A stretch of 64,000 nt of DNA from Coprinellus micaceus. Its lineage: Eukaryota > Basidiomycota > Agaricomycetes > Agaricales > Psathyrellaceae. Position numbers and translations under genes: made by a program. The stretch spans positions 3,162,001-3,226,000 of the forward strand of contig OX596334.1 of NCBI GenBank assembly GCA_951394405.1, given 5' to 3'. Shown here piece after piece: positions 36,471 to 48,350 of this stretch (within the stretch, counting starts at the first letter, position 1; the number at the start of each line of letters is the position of its first letter). The notes under the pieces were generated by a model, which had not been told where the DNA came from, did no database searches, and saw only the letters and a program-made list of their open reading frames with translations.

Positions 36471-39400
36471 CTATGACTGTCCTGGGTCCCCACCCTCATG
36501 CGAAGATATCGGTTCTCCTGCTACGGCCGGCTGGGGTGTCGAAGTTGCAGACGTCTGATTCGATGCTCCATCAACCGTGGGGCCAGCACCAGTCGGGGTG
36601 CCAGGGTTAGATTCTCCAAAGATATCCAGAAACCCCGCGACCCTCGCCTTATTCGGCGCCTTTTTTGTCACATGCTCCCGCAGTCCCGCTTTCAAACTGG
36701 GCTGCTTATCTACAAGCTCGCGCAGCTGGTCTTTTGGCAGTTGCAGGAGCGCGCCGAAGCTCGCGGGTGCGATGACTTTGGCGCAGCGGATGAAGCCTTC
36801 CCAAAGCGGAGGGTTAGTCCAGATTTTCTTGGTGATGAGACGAGAAAGGAGAGTCGTGGACACGAAGCCAACTAGGGACTTGTACGTCGTGACAGCCTGG
36901 ATGACCTATTCCGCCTCGTGAGTCCCAAAGAAGCGGGAAAAGCGGAAGAGCCATACCGTTCGTAAGAAAAGAACTGGGAGAACGGGTTCATCCATAATCT
37001 GCTGCATAACGACCGCCAGGATCTCAGACCGAAATACGTCGGTCATACCAAAGCAGATTCCAATGGCTACCGAATAATATTAGTGCAGTTTAGCTAGTAT
37101 ATAGACCAATGACTCCTTACCTTCAATGGCACTCTTCAATCCTATCTCCTTCTCAGAGTCATGTAACAAAACCATCAACTCTGCTGGAGTCAAAAGTTCG
37201 CTCTGCCTCACCCGAGGAAGGTTCGACGTAACGCTGCCGAACGTTTGCGGTGGAGTTGTGACCACCGAGCTAAACACCTGCCTCACCAGATTCTTGTTGT
37301 CGGGTTGGCCATTGAGAATCGACACGATGCGGGGGAGGTGTCGAATGATGTCACCCTTGATAAAACAGCACATCAGCCTCAATAATTGAAGGAAGAAACC
37401 AAACGGGAATATCGCTAGTTCTTACCTTATCCATCTCCGCGATGACTGGTATCAGGAACCGCGCATCGAGATTACGCTCCCAAACGAGGTTTTTGACCAA
37501 AGCAACCAACGGTGAGCTTGGCCGCCCATGCTCAGTGAAGATTGTGAGGACGCGTAGAGCAAGGGATTCTGAACCTTCGGGACAGCTGCGTAGCACTTCG
37601 AGGAGTTGTTTATGATTGGGACCAAGGGATCGGATGAGGGCGGTGATTAAAGACTGGATTGCTTCTTGTACGCTGATATCCATTCGGCCATACGCTGCGA
37701 AGATCCTATGCTCCACAATTAAAATTTGAACATCACATGCACGAGCATAGAACTTACTTTTCGAGGAACTCTGGTACCTTTACCGAAAGGGCGAACATCA
37801 ACTCAAGGTGTTGCAACACCTGCGACTTGTCTGCTGGGAGTTCGATCCGATCAGGTAGGTAGGGGGTCTGCACGAGCTCTTCCTCCTCTGGCACTGCCAG
37901 GGGTGAAAGGCCTCCATCTTCCTTGCCATTTAGCGCCTCGACAGAATCATGGTATGCGGGTTCGGATTGGCCAGTCAGCTCTTTGGCCGTCAACTCACTG
38001 CCTGCGCCGTCTTCCTTGGGGGAGGTCGCATCACCGTTCGCCATCTCCACATCCCCTGGCACCACAGAGGTGGGTTGAGATGATGTCGTGGATTCTGAAG
38101 GAGCCGTCTCCAGTTTCCGAAGCATGGCAAGGGCAAAGTCTCGAATCAGGTCGTCCAGTGGTGGGGTATGCGCCCAGACTTTGACGGTGTTAATGGCGGC
38201 GGCACGAGTTTTCCTCTCTGTCGAGAACGTCAGTAAATCCCGACCCGGGGTATGAATGCGAGTGCTTGCCAGGGTGTGTGGTTAGCTCCAACAATACATT
38301 CAGGGCGTCGACTCGCATAGAAGGCCGTTGAATGGTGAGGCCTCGTAGTGTGGTATATCCGACTTGCATCCTATCTGAACTCAGGCTGTCCACGCAGAGA
38401 TCCCGAAGTAGGTCCAGAACATCAGCAGGTACGGCGGGGAGGTCAAGCAAAAAGCGGGCAAATGTCCGGTCCTTGCCGTCGAGAACCGTTTGATACCCCG
38501 CAACGATCTGGTTTAACCACGTATCGTAGTTCGGTCGCTGGGCAGAAAGGTTCAGCACACACCCAAGTATAACTGGTAAATTACAAACCCAATTGGGATC
38601 TTTGGCAACTCGGATTTGATCATTGTACCATTCCTCGTTCATCCAGGTTGTGGCCAGGCGCATCCTGCAAGTAGATGAGAAAACCAAATTCGAGGGGCAA
38701 AATGTTGACACCTACCGTGATGGGAAGTCGGTCATAATGTATTCGTAGAGCGTTTGCCTCAGCTGGTCTTGTCTGACATAAAAGTCATGCACTACAACCT
38801 CCTTCCCTTTGCCCTTGCCCTCTTCCTCCTCGTTATCCTTCCACTGACCAAGGTCTGCTGGAGGCTCCGCCACCCTTGTCATCATCCGAACGATTAACAG
38901 CATCCACAACTCTGTGGCCGAATTGCCACCAGCCTGCGAGGAGTCGGCAGGAATTGCCTCGGCGAAATCTTTGAGCTCCTCTGCACCATCCCATATCCGC
39001 GTAACTGCCTTTCCGATAGCCTTCGTTCGGCCGCCTTCGTCGAGCAGTGGTGGGGATGGGAGTTTGAACTCGCTGAGAGTGACCTTGAGTTTCTCGACAT
39101 CGGCCTCCACAGGAAGTTCCGGTTCTTCGGGCGCTGGGGCTTCCCCTGCCAGTTCTTCGTTGAGTCTCTCTGGCTCAAACTCAATTTCCTCTTCATCGAT
39201 GTCCATTTGAAGAGGGTCAACTGGTTCAACCTTAGGTTCAGCTGGGGGAGTGGGAGACTTGGACCGGCTCGGTGGCTGAGGCTCGGGTGGATGAGCACTG
39301 GCAGCATTTCGTGGACCCGTCGGTATAGGTTTGGAAGTGGGAACGGGAGTTGTTGAGGACGATGATGTAGATGCGGAAGTGAGGACGGCGGGATCAGGTT

Positions 39401-40867
39401 TTGAAGGTGCAGACGTTGATATGCCTTTCAGCTCTCGGTACGCTTGAACAAGGGAAACCAATTCGGTCTCAGTGAAAGCTTCGAGATTCGCGACAATGAG
39501 TTCGGTGATGAGAGGAGCGGGTAGGGTGGTGAAATCAAAGCCAGCAAGAAAAGCCGCTCCCCCGGAATTGCTCTCCAATTTGATTCGTTTCGAGTCGGTA
39601 GGCGCTTCAGGGGGCGCTGGAGGTCGCTTTCGAGACTCAGAGATGCCTGCAGCTCTCCGTTTTTTCTCTTCGGCGGCGGACTTTTCCATACGGGGGCCTT
39701 GGATGGAGAGGATTTCATTGATTTGAGGGCCATACTGGCTGTTACCTGGCAATCTGTATACTGTCACTAACAAGTTCATGATTTTTAGAAACGATGACGT
39801 ACCTCAGGATGTTGACGAGAAGGATGCGAATACACTTCTCCACACTACGAATTCCCAATGCTGACTGACCGGCCAGTGATGCAGGAGTCCATTGCTTGAA
39901 CGTGCCAATCATGTAAGGAACCATGTGCGGCCGCAACTTGACTAGGTTTGCCCATGAATTGACCAGGGCCGTTAGAAGATCCACATTCCTACAAAAGTGG
40001 CTTTAATAATGCAAAATTGTCGTCGAATGGGGCACTCACTGGCTAGAATAGAGCAATGCAACCAGCCCTTCCATCAACTTCTGGCCCTCCTGCTCAAGCT
40101 TCGTGACTTGGATGAACGGGTGGTCGCTGGGGCAATTGGACAAGTTGGGATCGTTTTTGTTCTGCAGCTATCCCGAGGTTTAAGAAATCGCGTTTTCATT
40201 AACAAACGTGAAGGACTAGCTACCCTAGGATCCGGCACCCCGCGAATCTGCACAAGCACCACCCGCTGCACGAACTTCATTGCGGCCAGTTTCACTCCTG
40301 CATTGGTTGTGTTTGACCAAAGGAACTCAAGAATTCGCGTCTTGCACGTCGTGAGGGTGTTCCAGGGCGTCGGGTTGTTGCGGTTCGTACATCTGGTGGA
40401 TAGTCAATACGCTTCGGCGACCCACTGAGCGGTGAATCGTACAAGTGACGGAATACCAGAGAATACACCGTGGCTAAACATTGGATGGAGGTCTTGACAG
40501 CGTGGGGGGAGGAATCGTCGAGGAGTTGAGAGAGGGTGTCTAGGGACTTGAGCGACACTAATGGACGCGATGAACACTATTCTCATTATAGGACTGAGGC
40601 TCACGCACTTTGCGTCTTGACCTCCAACGACAAGGGAGAGCGACATATAGCATATTGAAGCAGGTCAAGAATCCATCTCCTGAGGAGTGAATCTTCCGCA
40701 TTGACGACAGTGCGAAGGAGATGGTCGACGAGCACAGGTACTGGGGCGGGGTTGTTTTCAAGGTGGTCACGGAGAGAAGTAAGAAGGTCTGCCTGCTCCT
40801 TTGAATTCTGAGGAACTGCTAGAGCAGCCTGAAGTGTCTGAAGCGGATCGACAGGGTTGTTTGCCAT
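36471..40867 (-). CDS. PTA1: Symplekin/Pta1, mRNA 3'-end processing scaffold
   Basis: Twelve exons on the minus strand: 40609-40867, 40443-40557, 40224-40392, 40040-40161, 39803-39988, 38716-39753, 38270-38664, 37758-38217, 37426-37705, 37121-37355, 36957-37066 and 36471-36905, encoding 1267 residues. The N-terminal HEAT region has LLRRWILDLLQYA, GVKLAAMKFVQRVVLVQIRG and LTALVNSWANLVKLRPHMV. A charged Pro/Glu-rich linker follows (about 330-480). The C-terminal symplekin domain has LKGDIIRHLPRIVSILNG-like sequence, VIQAVTTYKSLVGFVS and LPKDQLRELVDKQPSLKAGL. Symplekin/Pta1 bridges cleavage factors and the Ssu72 phosphatase in the CPSF/CPF complex. The intron at 38218-38269 appears to use a GC donor (gcaagc), joining HPE to RKTRAAAINTVKVW. 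The last 50 residues are low complexity. Confidence 0.88.
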
Positions 40868-41245
40868 TGAAAACGCTCCACCGTGCAGTGGTCAGACCGA
40901 CGATGATGGTTGTCCCTGGCCGACTGCTTTCACCAGCGCAGGATTACGTAAGCAGTGGGTCACGGGCTCTGATTCTGTCAGTGTCAGTGTCACTCTGTCA
41001 GAGTCTGTCTCCTCACGCGACTCCATGGTTCCCCTCTCAGGCTTACCCTCTGGAACTCGTACAATGTCCTCTCAAGTTCTCTCTTGCACATTGAAGGAAT
41101 CTCAAAACTTTCAGGCGGTCGCTCCCCGGATATCATCTATACTTAGTCTTAGCGGGGACCTGGTTACCTGCTTGCGATTCTAGTACAGGGGGGAAGGGCG
41201 ACAGCCTCCAAGCGCATGAGGCATAGTAAAGTAGCTTGTGAGTCC
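40868..41245. other. Symplekin promoter and F-box-like gene 3' flank
   Basis: No coding sequence besides the short tandem repeat listed separately. Confidence 0.6.
40975..41010 (+). repeat. Short imperfect tandem repeat upstream of symplekin
   Basis: About four imperfect copies of a gtcagt-like hexamer (ctgtcagtgtcagtgtcac, then ctgtcagagtctgtct), roughly 110-140 bp upstream of the symplekin ATG. Confidence 0.6.
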
Positions 41246-42303
41246 TCAATAAAGCGAAACCATCCGATTGGAGTCGTCCCAGCACCCCAAGCCTCCATCA
41301 ATCCGGTCCAACCACGCATCCTTCCCCTCCTGCTGATACGCGATAGCACCGAGCGGCTCGTCTCGGTACTGCTCCTCCTTGAGAAGGACAACACGACTGT
41401 GGCTCTCGCAATACGAGTGGAGATTCCCCTTTGCCGTGATACGCACGATGAGACCAGTCCCACACGCCGCTGGAGGGCTACGCCGCCCGGGGTGGATGTA
41501 GAGCTCCTCCAGAGTCCCAGGGAACTGGGCGGGTACTCCCTCCCCGCCGGGAGGAGAAGGTGCGAGTAGTTTGTCGAGTTGGGTGATGAGCTCCCGACTA
41601 CTATAGTTGGATAGGCGACAATATACGTGTGTGACCTGAGGGGCGTAAGCCGCGATGGAATCGGTCAGTGTGCTGGAGTTATGGAGCTCCACGTTATCCA
41701 TGGAGAGACGACGAATGGTGGTATTGGCGGGTAGGAAGGGTATGTAGCCACGATAGGAGCTTTCGAAGGATCCCTGGAGTGTGAATTCTTCCAACCGCTC
41801 GAACGCGATGGGGAAAAAGACGAAGTCCCGATAGTCCAGGATCTGGACATGCACAATGCGAACGGTGGTGCGTACAACCGTCAAAAGGCGAGCGATAAGA
41901 TGGGCTAAGAGTTCCTCCACATTGTCAAGTATCTCCTCCTGGATAGTGCTGTTAGTTGTCGCAACATAAGGACGAGGGAGAAGCATACAGGACTTGGCCC
42001 AGGGGTGCGATCGCAGACACCCACTTGGTAGAAGCTAGCAAGGGCAGATCTCACTCCCGGCTCTGCAGGAGGCACACACGCTGCATAGAGAAATTCCACG
42101 TTCCGCTTCTCAATGGGTAGAGATTCGAGGTGGGAAGTCAAATCGATGATTCGCCGGACATTACAAACAGAGAGAGTGCGTAACCTGAACGGTTCGGCAG
42201 CTTCTCTGAAGAAACTCGCCACTCGTCCAAGTGATCTGACAGTGTACCCGTCGTCGAATGTAGATAGAGAGCAGATGTATGTCCACAGTTCGACAGGCAA
42301 CAT
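41246..42303 (-). CDS. F-box-like protein
   Basis: Exons 42025-42303 and 41246-41938 encode 323 residues. The 86-nt intron (gtgggt ... atccag) keeps frame and joins FYQ to EEILDNVEELLAHL. The N-terminus MLPVELWTYICSLS resembles the start of an F-box (LPxEL...I). The rest has leucine-rich segments with spacing typical of fungal F-box/LRR-like proteins (FERLEEFTLQGSF, TIRRLSMDNVELHN, LEELYIHPG). F-box proteins recruit substrates to SCF ubiquitin ligases, and Agaricomycetes carry large, fast-evolving sets. Evidence for the F-box is weak (only the first helix is clear), so function is an inference. Confidence 0.6.
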
Positions 42304-42710
42304 TGAGGTGGTCGGGAACTAGTGGAAACGTCAAATGGGCCGGACGATTTGACAGAACATGCATATTCGCACACTCGGGGCCAGGTTCATTTACACCCTT
42401 TGACCTCCCCGCTTTCCCCATACCGCAAACCTACCGAAAGCAATAGAAATGAAGTTCGGGTTCCTATCTACCCGATGTCGCAGAACGCCAGAACCTCAGG
42501 TAGATCCTATATGCAGAGGTGAGTGACGAGATCAGTGCCTTGACGGCACTCTGGCACCTTCCAGAACCACAATCCCCGGAACGCACAACAGCGGTACTTG
42601 GTATGGTGGGTTCATTTTTGTGTGCGCATAGTCATAAAGAAGGGGCCAAGTATACAGGTATGAACCACGTGTGATAGCATACAAGTGAGTGGGTAATCGG
42701 GTCCAACTGT
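42304..42710. other. Intergenic
   Basis: F-box-like gene promoter and S15 3' flank. A plus-strand open frame at 42322-42522 is unsupported. Confidence 0.6.
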
Positions 42711-43506
42711 TTACTTGAGGGGGATGAATCGGGAAGCTGATCGAGGAATTAGGGAGTGAGATCTCGGGGAAGGACAAGGGGAACATACAGTGGGTGGCAC
42801 CAATCTGAATGGAGTGGATTTAGTAAAAGTGTGCGAGTCGATATGAAGACGGAACGTACACCAGGACGACCGTGCTTGACGGGGCGGTACGAGAGCGAGA
42901 ACTCGGCGAGGTAGTGGCCAGTCATCTCGGGCTTGATCTCAACAGAGTTGAAGACCTGGAGGGTCCAGGATATCAGGATTCCATCTATTCCACCAGAATC
43001 TCGGCGACGCACCTTTCCGTTGTAGATACCAACGACGCTGCCAATCATCTCCGGCACAATGATCATGTCACGCAAGTGGGTCTTGACGACGGCGGGCTTC
43101 TCATTGGGGGGAGCCTCCTTCTTGGCCTTGCGGAGCTTTTTGATGAGACCCATAGGGCGGCGCTTGAGACCGCGCTGGAACCTTCTGCGGGCACGGGCGT
43201 GGACGAGCTGTGTATCGATTCGTTCAGTGGTTTCCTTGCATTACTGTATGGAGTCAGATCTCAACGTACGTCGACGAACTGTAGGCCAATCGGTCAGCAT
43301 TTCTCCATAGAATTCGACAGATACGGCACACGAACCTCCTCGTTGTTCATGTCAAGGAGCTTCTCCAACTCAACTCCACGGTAGGAGAAGGTACGGAAAG
43401 TCCTCTTCTTCTTGAGCTCGGCGGCGAGGGTGGGGTCGGTGACTTCAGACTAAAATTCGGGTGTCATTGCAGGATCGCCGTTCGCAGTAGCGGCAAGACG
43501 TACCAT
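42711..43506 (-). CDS. RPS15: 40S ribosomal protein S15 (uS19)
   Basis: Seven coding exons on the minus strand: 43504-43506, 43336-43449, 43270-43278, 43013-43207, 42860-42955, 42789-42804 and 42711-42736, encoding 152 residues. Sequence landmarks are [82 protein letters not shown] and the ending GATHSSRFIPLK. This is full length and near-identical in style to other eukaryotic S15. uS19 sits at the head of the small subunit and its tail reaches the decoding site. The start codon stands alone in exon 1 (ATG^gtacgt), and exon 3 is only 9 nt (FVD). It is divergent from the P2 gene. Confidence 0.97.
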
Positions 43507-43916
43507 GGTGGTCGTTGGCGTCGGCGGCGTGAATTTGCGACCAAGGGCGAATACGGTGGGACAGAGGCTGGATCGGAGTTTGAAAGCGTCCGGAAATGGA
43601 AGGTGTGGCTGGTCAATGCGCACGTGGTACTGTACAGTTCGAGATTCGCACGGCGAAAGAGGTCATCGCGGTCCTCTCGTCCTGCCAACCTCAAAATCCG
43701 GTGGATTAGAACGCACAGGTCTTCCCTTTGAGGATTAAATGTACGTCGCCTTCACGCCCGGAAGAAACTCAGGCTGACCCCTTGTCCTCGTTCCCAGTGA
43801 TTTGTGGCTATTCCCCTCGAAAAAAATACCATCCCGACCCACTCTCTAATCTAAAGTGGGTTATAATTCCTCCCTCCCCAGTGAATGTGGAAACTCAAAC
43901 GGGCGCGCTATTTCAG
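43507..43916. promoter_or_regulatory. Bidirectional promoter of RPS15 and RPP2
   Basis: 410 bp separate the start codons of two ribosomal-protein genes read outward. It contains pyrimidine-rich stretches near both starts, as usual for ribosomal-protein promoters; no single motif was identified with certainty. Part could be 5' UTR with intron: a tttcag precedes the P2 ATG directly. Confidence 0.6.
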
Positions 43917-44357
43917 ATGCGTTATATTGCTGCATACCTCCTTCTCCAGACCGGTGGCAACGCCTCCCCCTCTGCCGCTGACATCAAGAAGCTGCTTGAT
44001 GTTGCCGGCATCGACTCGGACGACTCTCGCCTCCAGAAGCTCATCTCTGAGCTCAAGGGCAAGGACATCAACGAGGTGCGCGGGCAATCACCTGGGGACT
44101 GGATTTATCTGACGCGTGCACGGTTTACAGTTGATCACCGAGGGATCTGGCAAGCTCGCCTCCGTCCCGGCTGGTGGAGCTGCTCCCGCTGCCTCTGCGG
44201 GTGGTGGCGCTGCCGCTGGCGGTGCTGCTGCGGAGGAGAAGAAGGAGGAGAAGGTGGAGGAGAAGGTCCGTCCCTGCAGCATGCGTAAGGACAGCGATAC
44301 TGACGAGGCGAACAGGAGGAGTCTGACGACGACATGGGCTTCGGTCTCTTCGATTAG
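43917..44357 (+). CDS. RPP2: 60S acidic ribosomal protein P2
   Basis: Exons 43917-44075, 44131-44265 and 44316-44357 encode 111 residues. The N-terminal dimerisation domain begins [20 protein letters not shown] and continues [20 protein letters not shown] and [11 protein letters not shown]. An Ala/Gly hinge follows, and the conserved acidic tail ends [14 protein letters not shown]1/P2 heterodimers form the stalk that recruits translational GTPases. Splice sites give the canonical tail exactly. A tttcag lies immediately before the ATG, so transcription may start further upstream with a 5' UTR intron ending at the start codon. Confidence 0.95.
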
Positions 44358-44710
44358 ACGTTGTAACGCAGCCACGCGTGGGGGGGCGTGTAGTGTACTG
44401 TACCTGTTGCAGCTGGCTCAATCATTGAATCAATGGAATTCCTGCACGACAGCAATCAGTTTTCGCGGAAGATGACGCGCGGGGATAGTGGATGTGATAT
44501 CGAGAGTGCCGCCGGTGACGAGCGGGGGTAGTAAGCGGGCACAGCCGGGGTGGGCGGGGATGATCCGGGGGTCGACCGGAGATGCCGCAGGGAGCGACAA
44601 TAGTGCCGCGGCTTGTCTGGTGCCACGATCTGTGTTCTTGCCCTGACACATGGGGCCACCCCCACAGCCCTTTCCCAGCCTTCGTGCCCTCCACAGCGAC
44701 CTCTGACCAT

Positions 44711-47700
44711 ATGGATCACTACGAACGCCGCATCCATATTCCCCACTCGGACCCTCCCTCCTCCTTTCTCACATCCACCCTCTATTCTGCCGACCACCCG
44801 CCCCCCTCGCTCCTCCACGATCCCCCCCGTCGCGACGACCTCCCCCCGCAGCCCCCGCCTCCACCCTCTGCCATGAGGGGCGCAAAGCGAAAGCGTCTCG
44901 CAAAGGTCCGTGCTCTCCTTCAGCCCCCGCCCCCCGGCTCATCCCCTGCCATGGCGACCCAGGCCTGCGATGCCTGCCACAAAAGCAAACGTCGCTGCGA
45001 CGGCACAGGTTCGTGTTCGCTGCTCAATACAATGCGGCCCAGTTCGTAACCAACCCTGCTTCTGCCTCGCAGCACCCTGCAGCAACTGGTGAGGCACACT
45101 CGGCGAATCACAGTGGCCCGACGCTCATTCCACCCGCATTCCTTGCAGCTTCTTCGCATCCAAGCAGTGCACCTACACCGACGCATCGGGCCGGCCAGTT
45201 CCTGCCCCCCATCGTTTCGAGCCCGGGAGAGCGGCAGCCCCGCCCCAAGACAGCCGTACACCCAGCTACGGCCAACCCCCCTCCTCCCAGGCCCTCCTGC
45301 CAGCAGAGTCGTCGTCGGCGCCGCGTTACCCAAATCACTCTCGATATCCTTACGGTGCTTCTTCAGTCCCACCGGCTCACGCAAATCTCCAGCCCGATGG
45401 CAACGATGACGAGCGCAGGAATCCCCGTAAACGCTTTCGTAGCGAGAGAGGGAACGCCATCCCACCTGAAGACCTTATCATTGATGGCCCCGTTTCAACT
45501 ATAACTATGGATCGGCCCGCCGCCGTTGAACTAGACCACGGACTTACGCGCGAGCTCACAAACTGTAAGCTTTAATCTGCTTTTTAACCCTTCAATTAGG
45601 GTCATGTTTGATAACCCGTCTTCCCAGTGTTCTTCGCCCACTGCCATCCAGCACGGGGTATTATCCACAAGCCAACGTTTGCCGCCAACCTTAGTCACAA
45701 CCGGGTACCTTCTTACTTGCTTCACGCGGTCTGTGCCCTTGCGGCTCCCTTGTCGAAACAGCCCCGAATACGGACCAGTCCTTCTCGGTTTGCCGGCAAA
45801 CCATTCGCCCAAGAAGCCCTTTCTCTGATGTTTGACGGGGCGGGGCGGTTGATATGCGAGCCGAATCTCGCTGCTGCTCAAGCTCTATGTTTGCTTCAGA
45901 TGCATGACATCCTTACCAAGGAAAGCAATGCCGTCTGGGAGTCGAGATATCATGGTAAGCACTCTTGATTGCAATTGCTAGAATGGACGGTAACAGCGCC
46001 ATAGATCTGGCTCTCACAATTGTGGATTCCCTCGGAGTCCTGAACCCAGAGCACCCCACGTTGACCCCAGTTCCTTCTCCAGAGTTCATCAGCGCATCTT
46101 TAGAAAAAGAAGCCGTCCGAAGAATCTTTTGGTACATTCACCTCATCGACGTCAAGGCTGCAATTTACTTCAAGAAACCTATCACCTTCACACCTGCAGA
46201 CTTGCGGCTCAGGCTCCCCGTCGACGAGACAAGTTTCGAGCTTGGTGTGCATTCCACGCTGCCAGGTATGTTTCTCATCCCCTCGTGCCCCACCCTCCCA
46301 CCGCATGTTCGTTTGTGTGGCTTCTTTTCGTCTACATCGGGGCATCTGTTCGGATTTCCTTTACACATACACGTATTGACACCTTGCTTCCCAGAATACC
46401 TTCATCTTCCGGCGGTAAAAATGCAGTATGCTTCGGAATTTGGCCATGCCATTCGCATCATCACCATCTACGCCAAGGTAGAACTTATTCTGGATGATCT
46501 CTGCGGTACGTTCCAACTTCCTCTGTGTATTTTCGGCGTCCTGAATTTGCCTGGATCCCCGCAGCAACTTACCAGAGCCAAGAGAGCCTTGCTAGCGCGA
46601 ACAAGGCTCTCGCGGAGGCCGAGCTCCACATGGAGGTGGGTACCTGCCTCATAAGCTTTGTAACCCGGGCCTTTGCTAATTTACACCAACAGGAATGGGC
46701 GCGGACGCTTCCTGATCATCTTCGGTTCTCGGATGAGAGCTTAGATGTTCAGCAGTCCATGTTTGAGACGAGTTCAAATATTGGAGCGTGGTTTTGGTGT
46801 TGCCACCATGTCTACTACGCTGCATGCGCGTTGGCCATTAGCTTTGTGAGTTCGCCTTCCGATTGCTCCGTTAGCATTTTTGAATTTGACCTTCGCTAGG
46901 CAAGGGTGCGAAACCAGCGCGATTCAGTCAATGAACCTCAATGGGCATTGAGAAGGATTGAAGCTATCTTGAAGATGCTCGGCGACCGAGCCAAGAATAG
47001 CCTTCTTCGTATGTGTGTTTGCTTGTTCGTCGGAACTTAGTCTAACGCCACTTCTTTTTTCATACAGTTGGTGCGGCTTTATGGGTACGGTGCCCCCTAT
47101 GATCCAACATTAGGCAATGCTAACTTCCAGGGATAGGTCCTCATCAAGTATTGCAAGAGGGACGATGCGCAGGTTCGTGCCTGGTGTGCAGACTATGAAG
47201 ATTCGTTTGGCACGAGGATGTTCGATCTGGTTGCCGATTGGCGGCCCCATCCTTCTCCCCCTCAACGACATCTATTCCAGTTGGCGCCGTCTTCCCAAAC
47301 GCAGCAACAGCAACAACGCACACCGTTCCGATTCTCCGACCCATCACCTTCTTTGTTCACGCCAAGTCAGCCTCCTGTCTTGCAGAACGGAGTCGACACC
47401 TCTCATGGCGTGAAATCACCCAGCGGGACGGCACCCCCGTATTCGCGCGAGAGGTACGGGGATGAAGCACCCACTCAAAACCGAGCGGTAAGCCCACCGC
47501 GGCCGCCTCTCGTATCCCACCAAGACATCCGGGAAAGTCGGCCAGGACCGTCACACCTTCCTTCCCGGTCACTGTCGAGCAACAGAGCACTTCCGCCACT
47601 AACTGGGGGAGACCCCAGTTACTCTTCCATCAAATCGGAAAAGGAATCGAGCACCCTACGCAGCTTCAATGACACTGATCCTGATGGTCCTAGTGCTTCC

Positions 47701-48000
47701 AAAGGAGCGCCAACCACTAGTGGCGGCTCCCCTGATAGCTCTGCGCCAAACTCCGGTCCTCCTAGTTCGAGGAACTCAGTGGTTGGGGAGGGTTCTGGAC
47801 AAACTCTGCCACCGCTCAAAGGGAGCGGCCTTCTGGAGTGGAACACGGGGGACAAGAGGGGCGGCGGCCAGGGAAAGCGTTCTTCTCCGCGGAGATCACC
47901 CCCCTTTCCCCCCCTGTATCAAAACCATGACGAAAGCCGCACGACACTCACCCTGGGCATGCCGGTAGGTTTACCTTGGCTCGCCAATGAATCGCGATAG
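44711..48000 (+). CDS. Zn2Cys6 transcription factor, second gene
   Basis: Twelve exons: 44711-44905, 44963-45008, 45073-45088, 45149-45564, 45628-45954, 46005-46265, 46395-46505, 46565-46635, 46693-46845, 46900-47008, 47068-47084 and 47137-48000, encoding 861 residues. After a Pro/Asp-rich leader and a basic KRKRLAK, the cluster occupies residues 67-93 (CDACHKSKRRC, then CSNC and CTYTDASGRPV), spaced C-x2-C-x6-C-x5-C-x2-C-x6-C over three exons. The fungal-specific TF domain starts near residue 226 (NLFFAHCHPARGIIHKPTF) and includes FGHAIRIITIYAKVELIL. The roughly 280-residue C-terminus is Pro/Ser-rich and disordered. It is a DNA-binding regulator with unknown targets. It differs from the 7558 gene in domain sequence, so the two are not duplicates. 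Confidence 0.9.
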
Positions 48001-48350
48001 ACACTCTCATATTTTTCACGGTCCATCCTGCTTTGTATTTTTGCTGTCATTATACCATGTTTTCGTTCAGTAGCTTTCGCCTGTTAACTATCGTCCACTT
48101 ATTGCCAGCATTTGTTTCTTGCACAGACCATTTCCCTTCCAACATCATTCTTGTAGCACCTACTCGTACACTTGTAGGCAGAGACGCCACTTGAACCTGG
48201 CACCAGTAAAGACACTGTTACGTACGTACGCCCCTCATGTCATGCCGACCTATGATACCACCCCTCTGTACTTATGACGAAGCGCGCCTTGTATTGTATC
48301 CATTACGGCCCCCGGTCATGTATATAAGCCACAACCCCACCGTGTGGTAC
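48001..48350. other. Convergent 3' flanks
   Basis: Between the stops of the Zn2Cys6 gene (+) and the V-ATPase G gene (-); nothing else seen. Confidence 0.6.
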
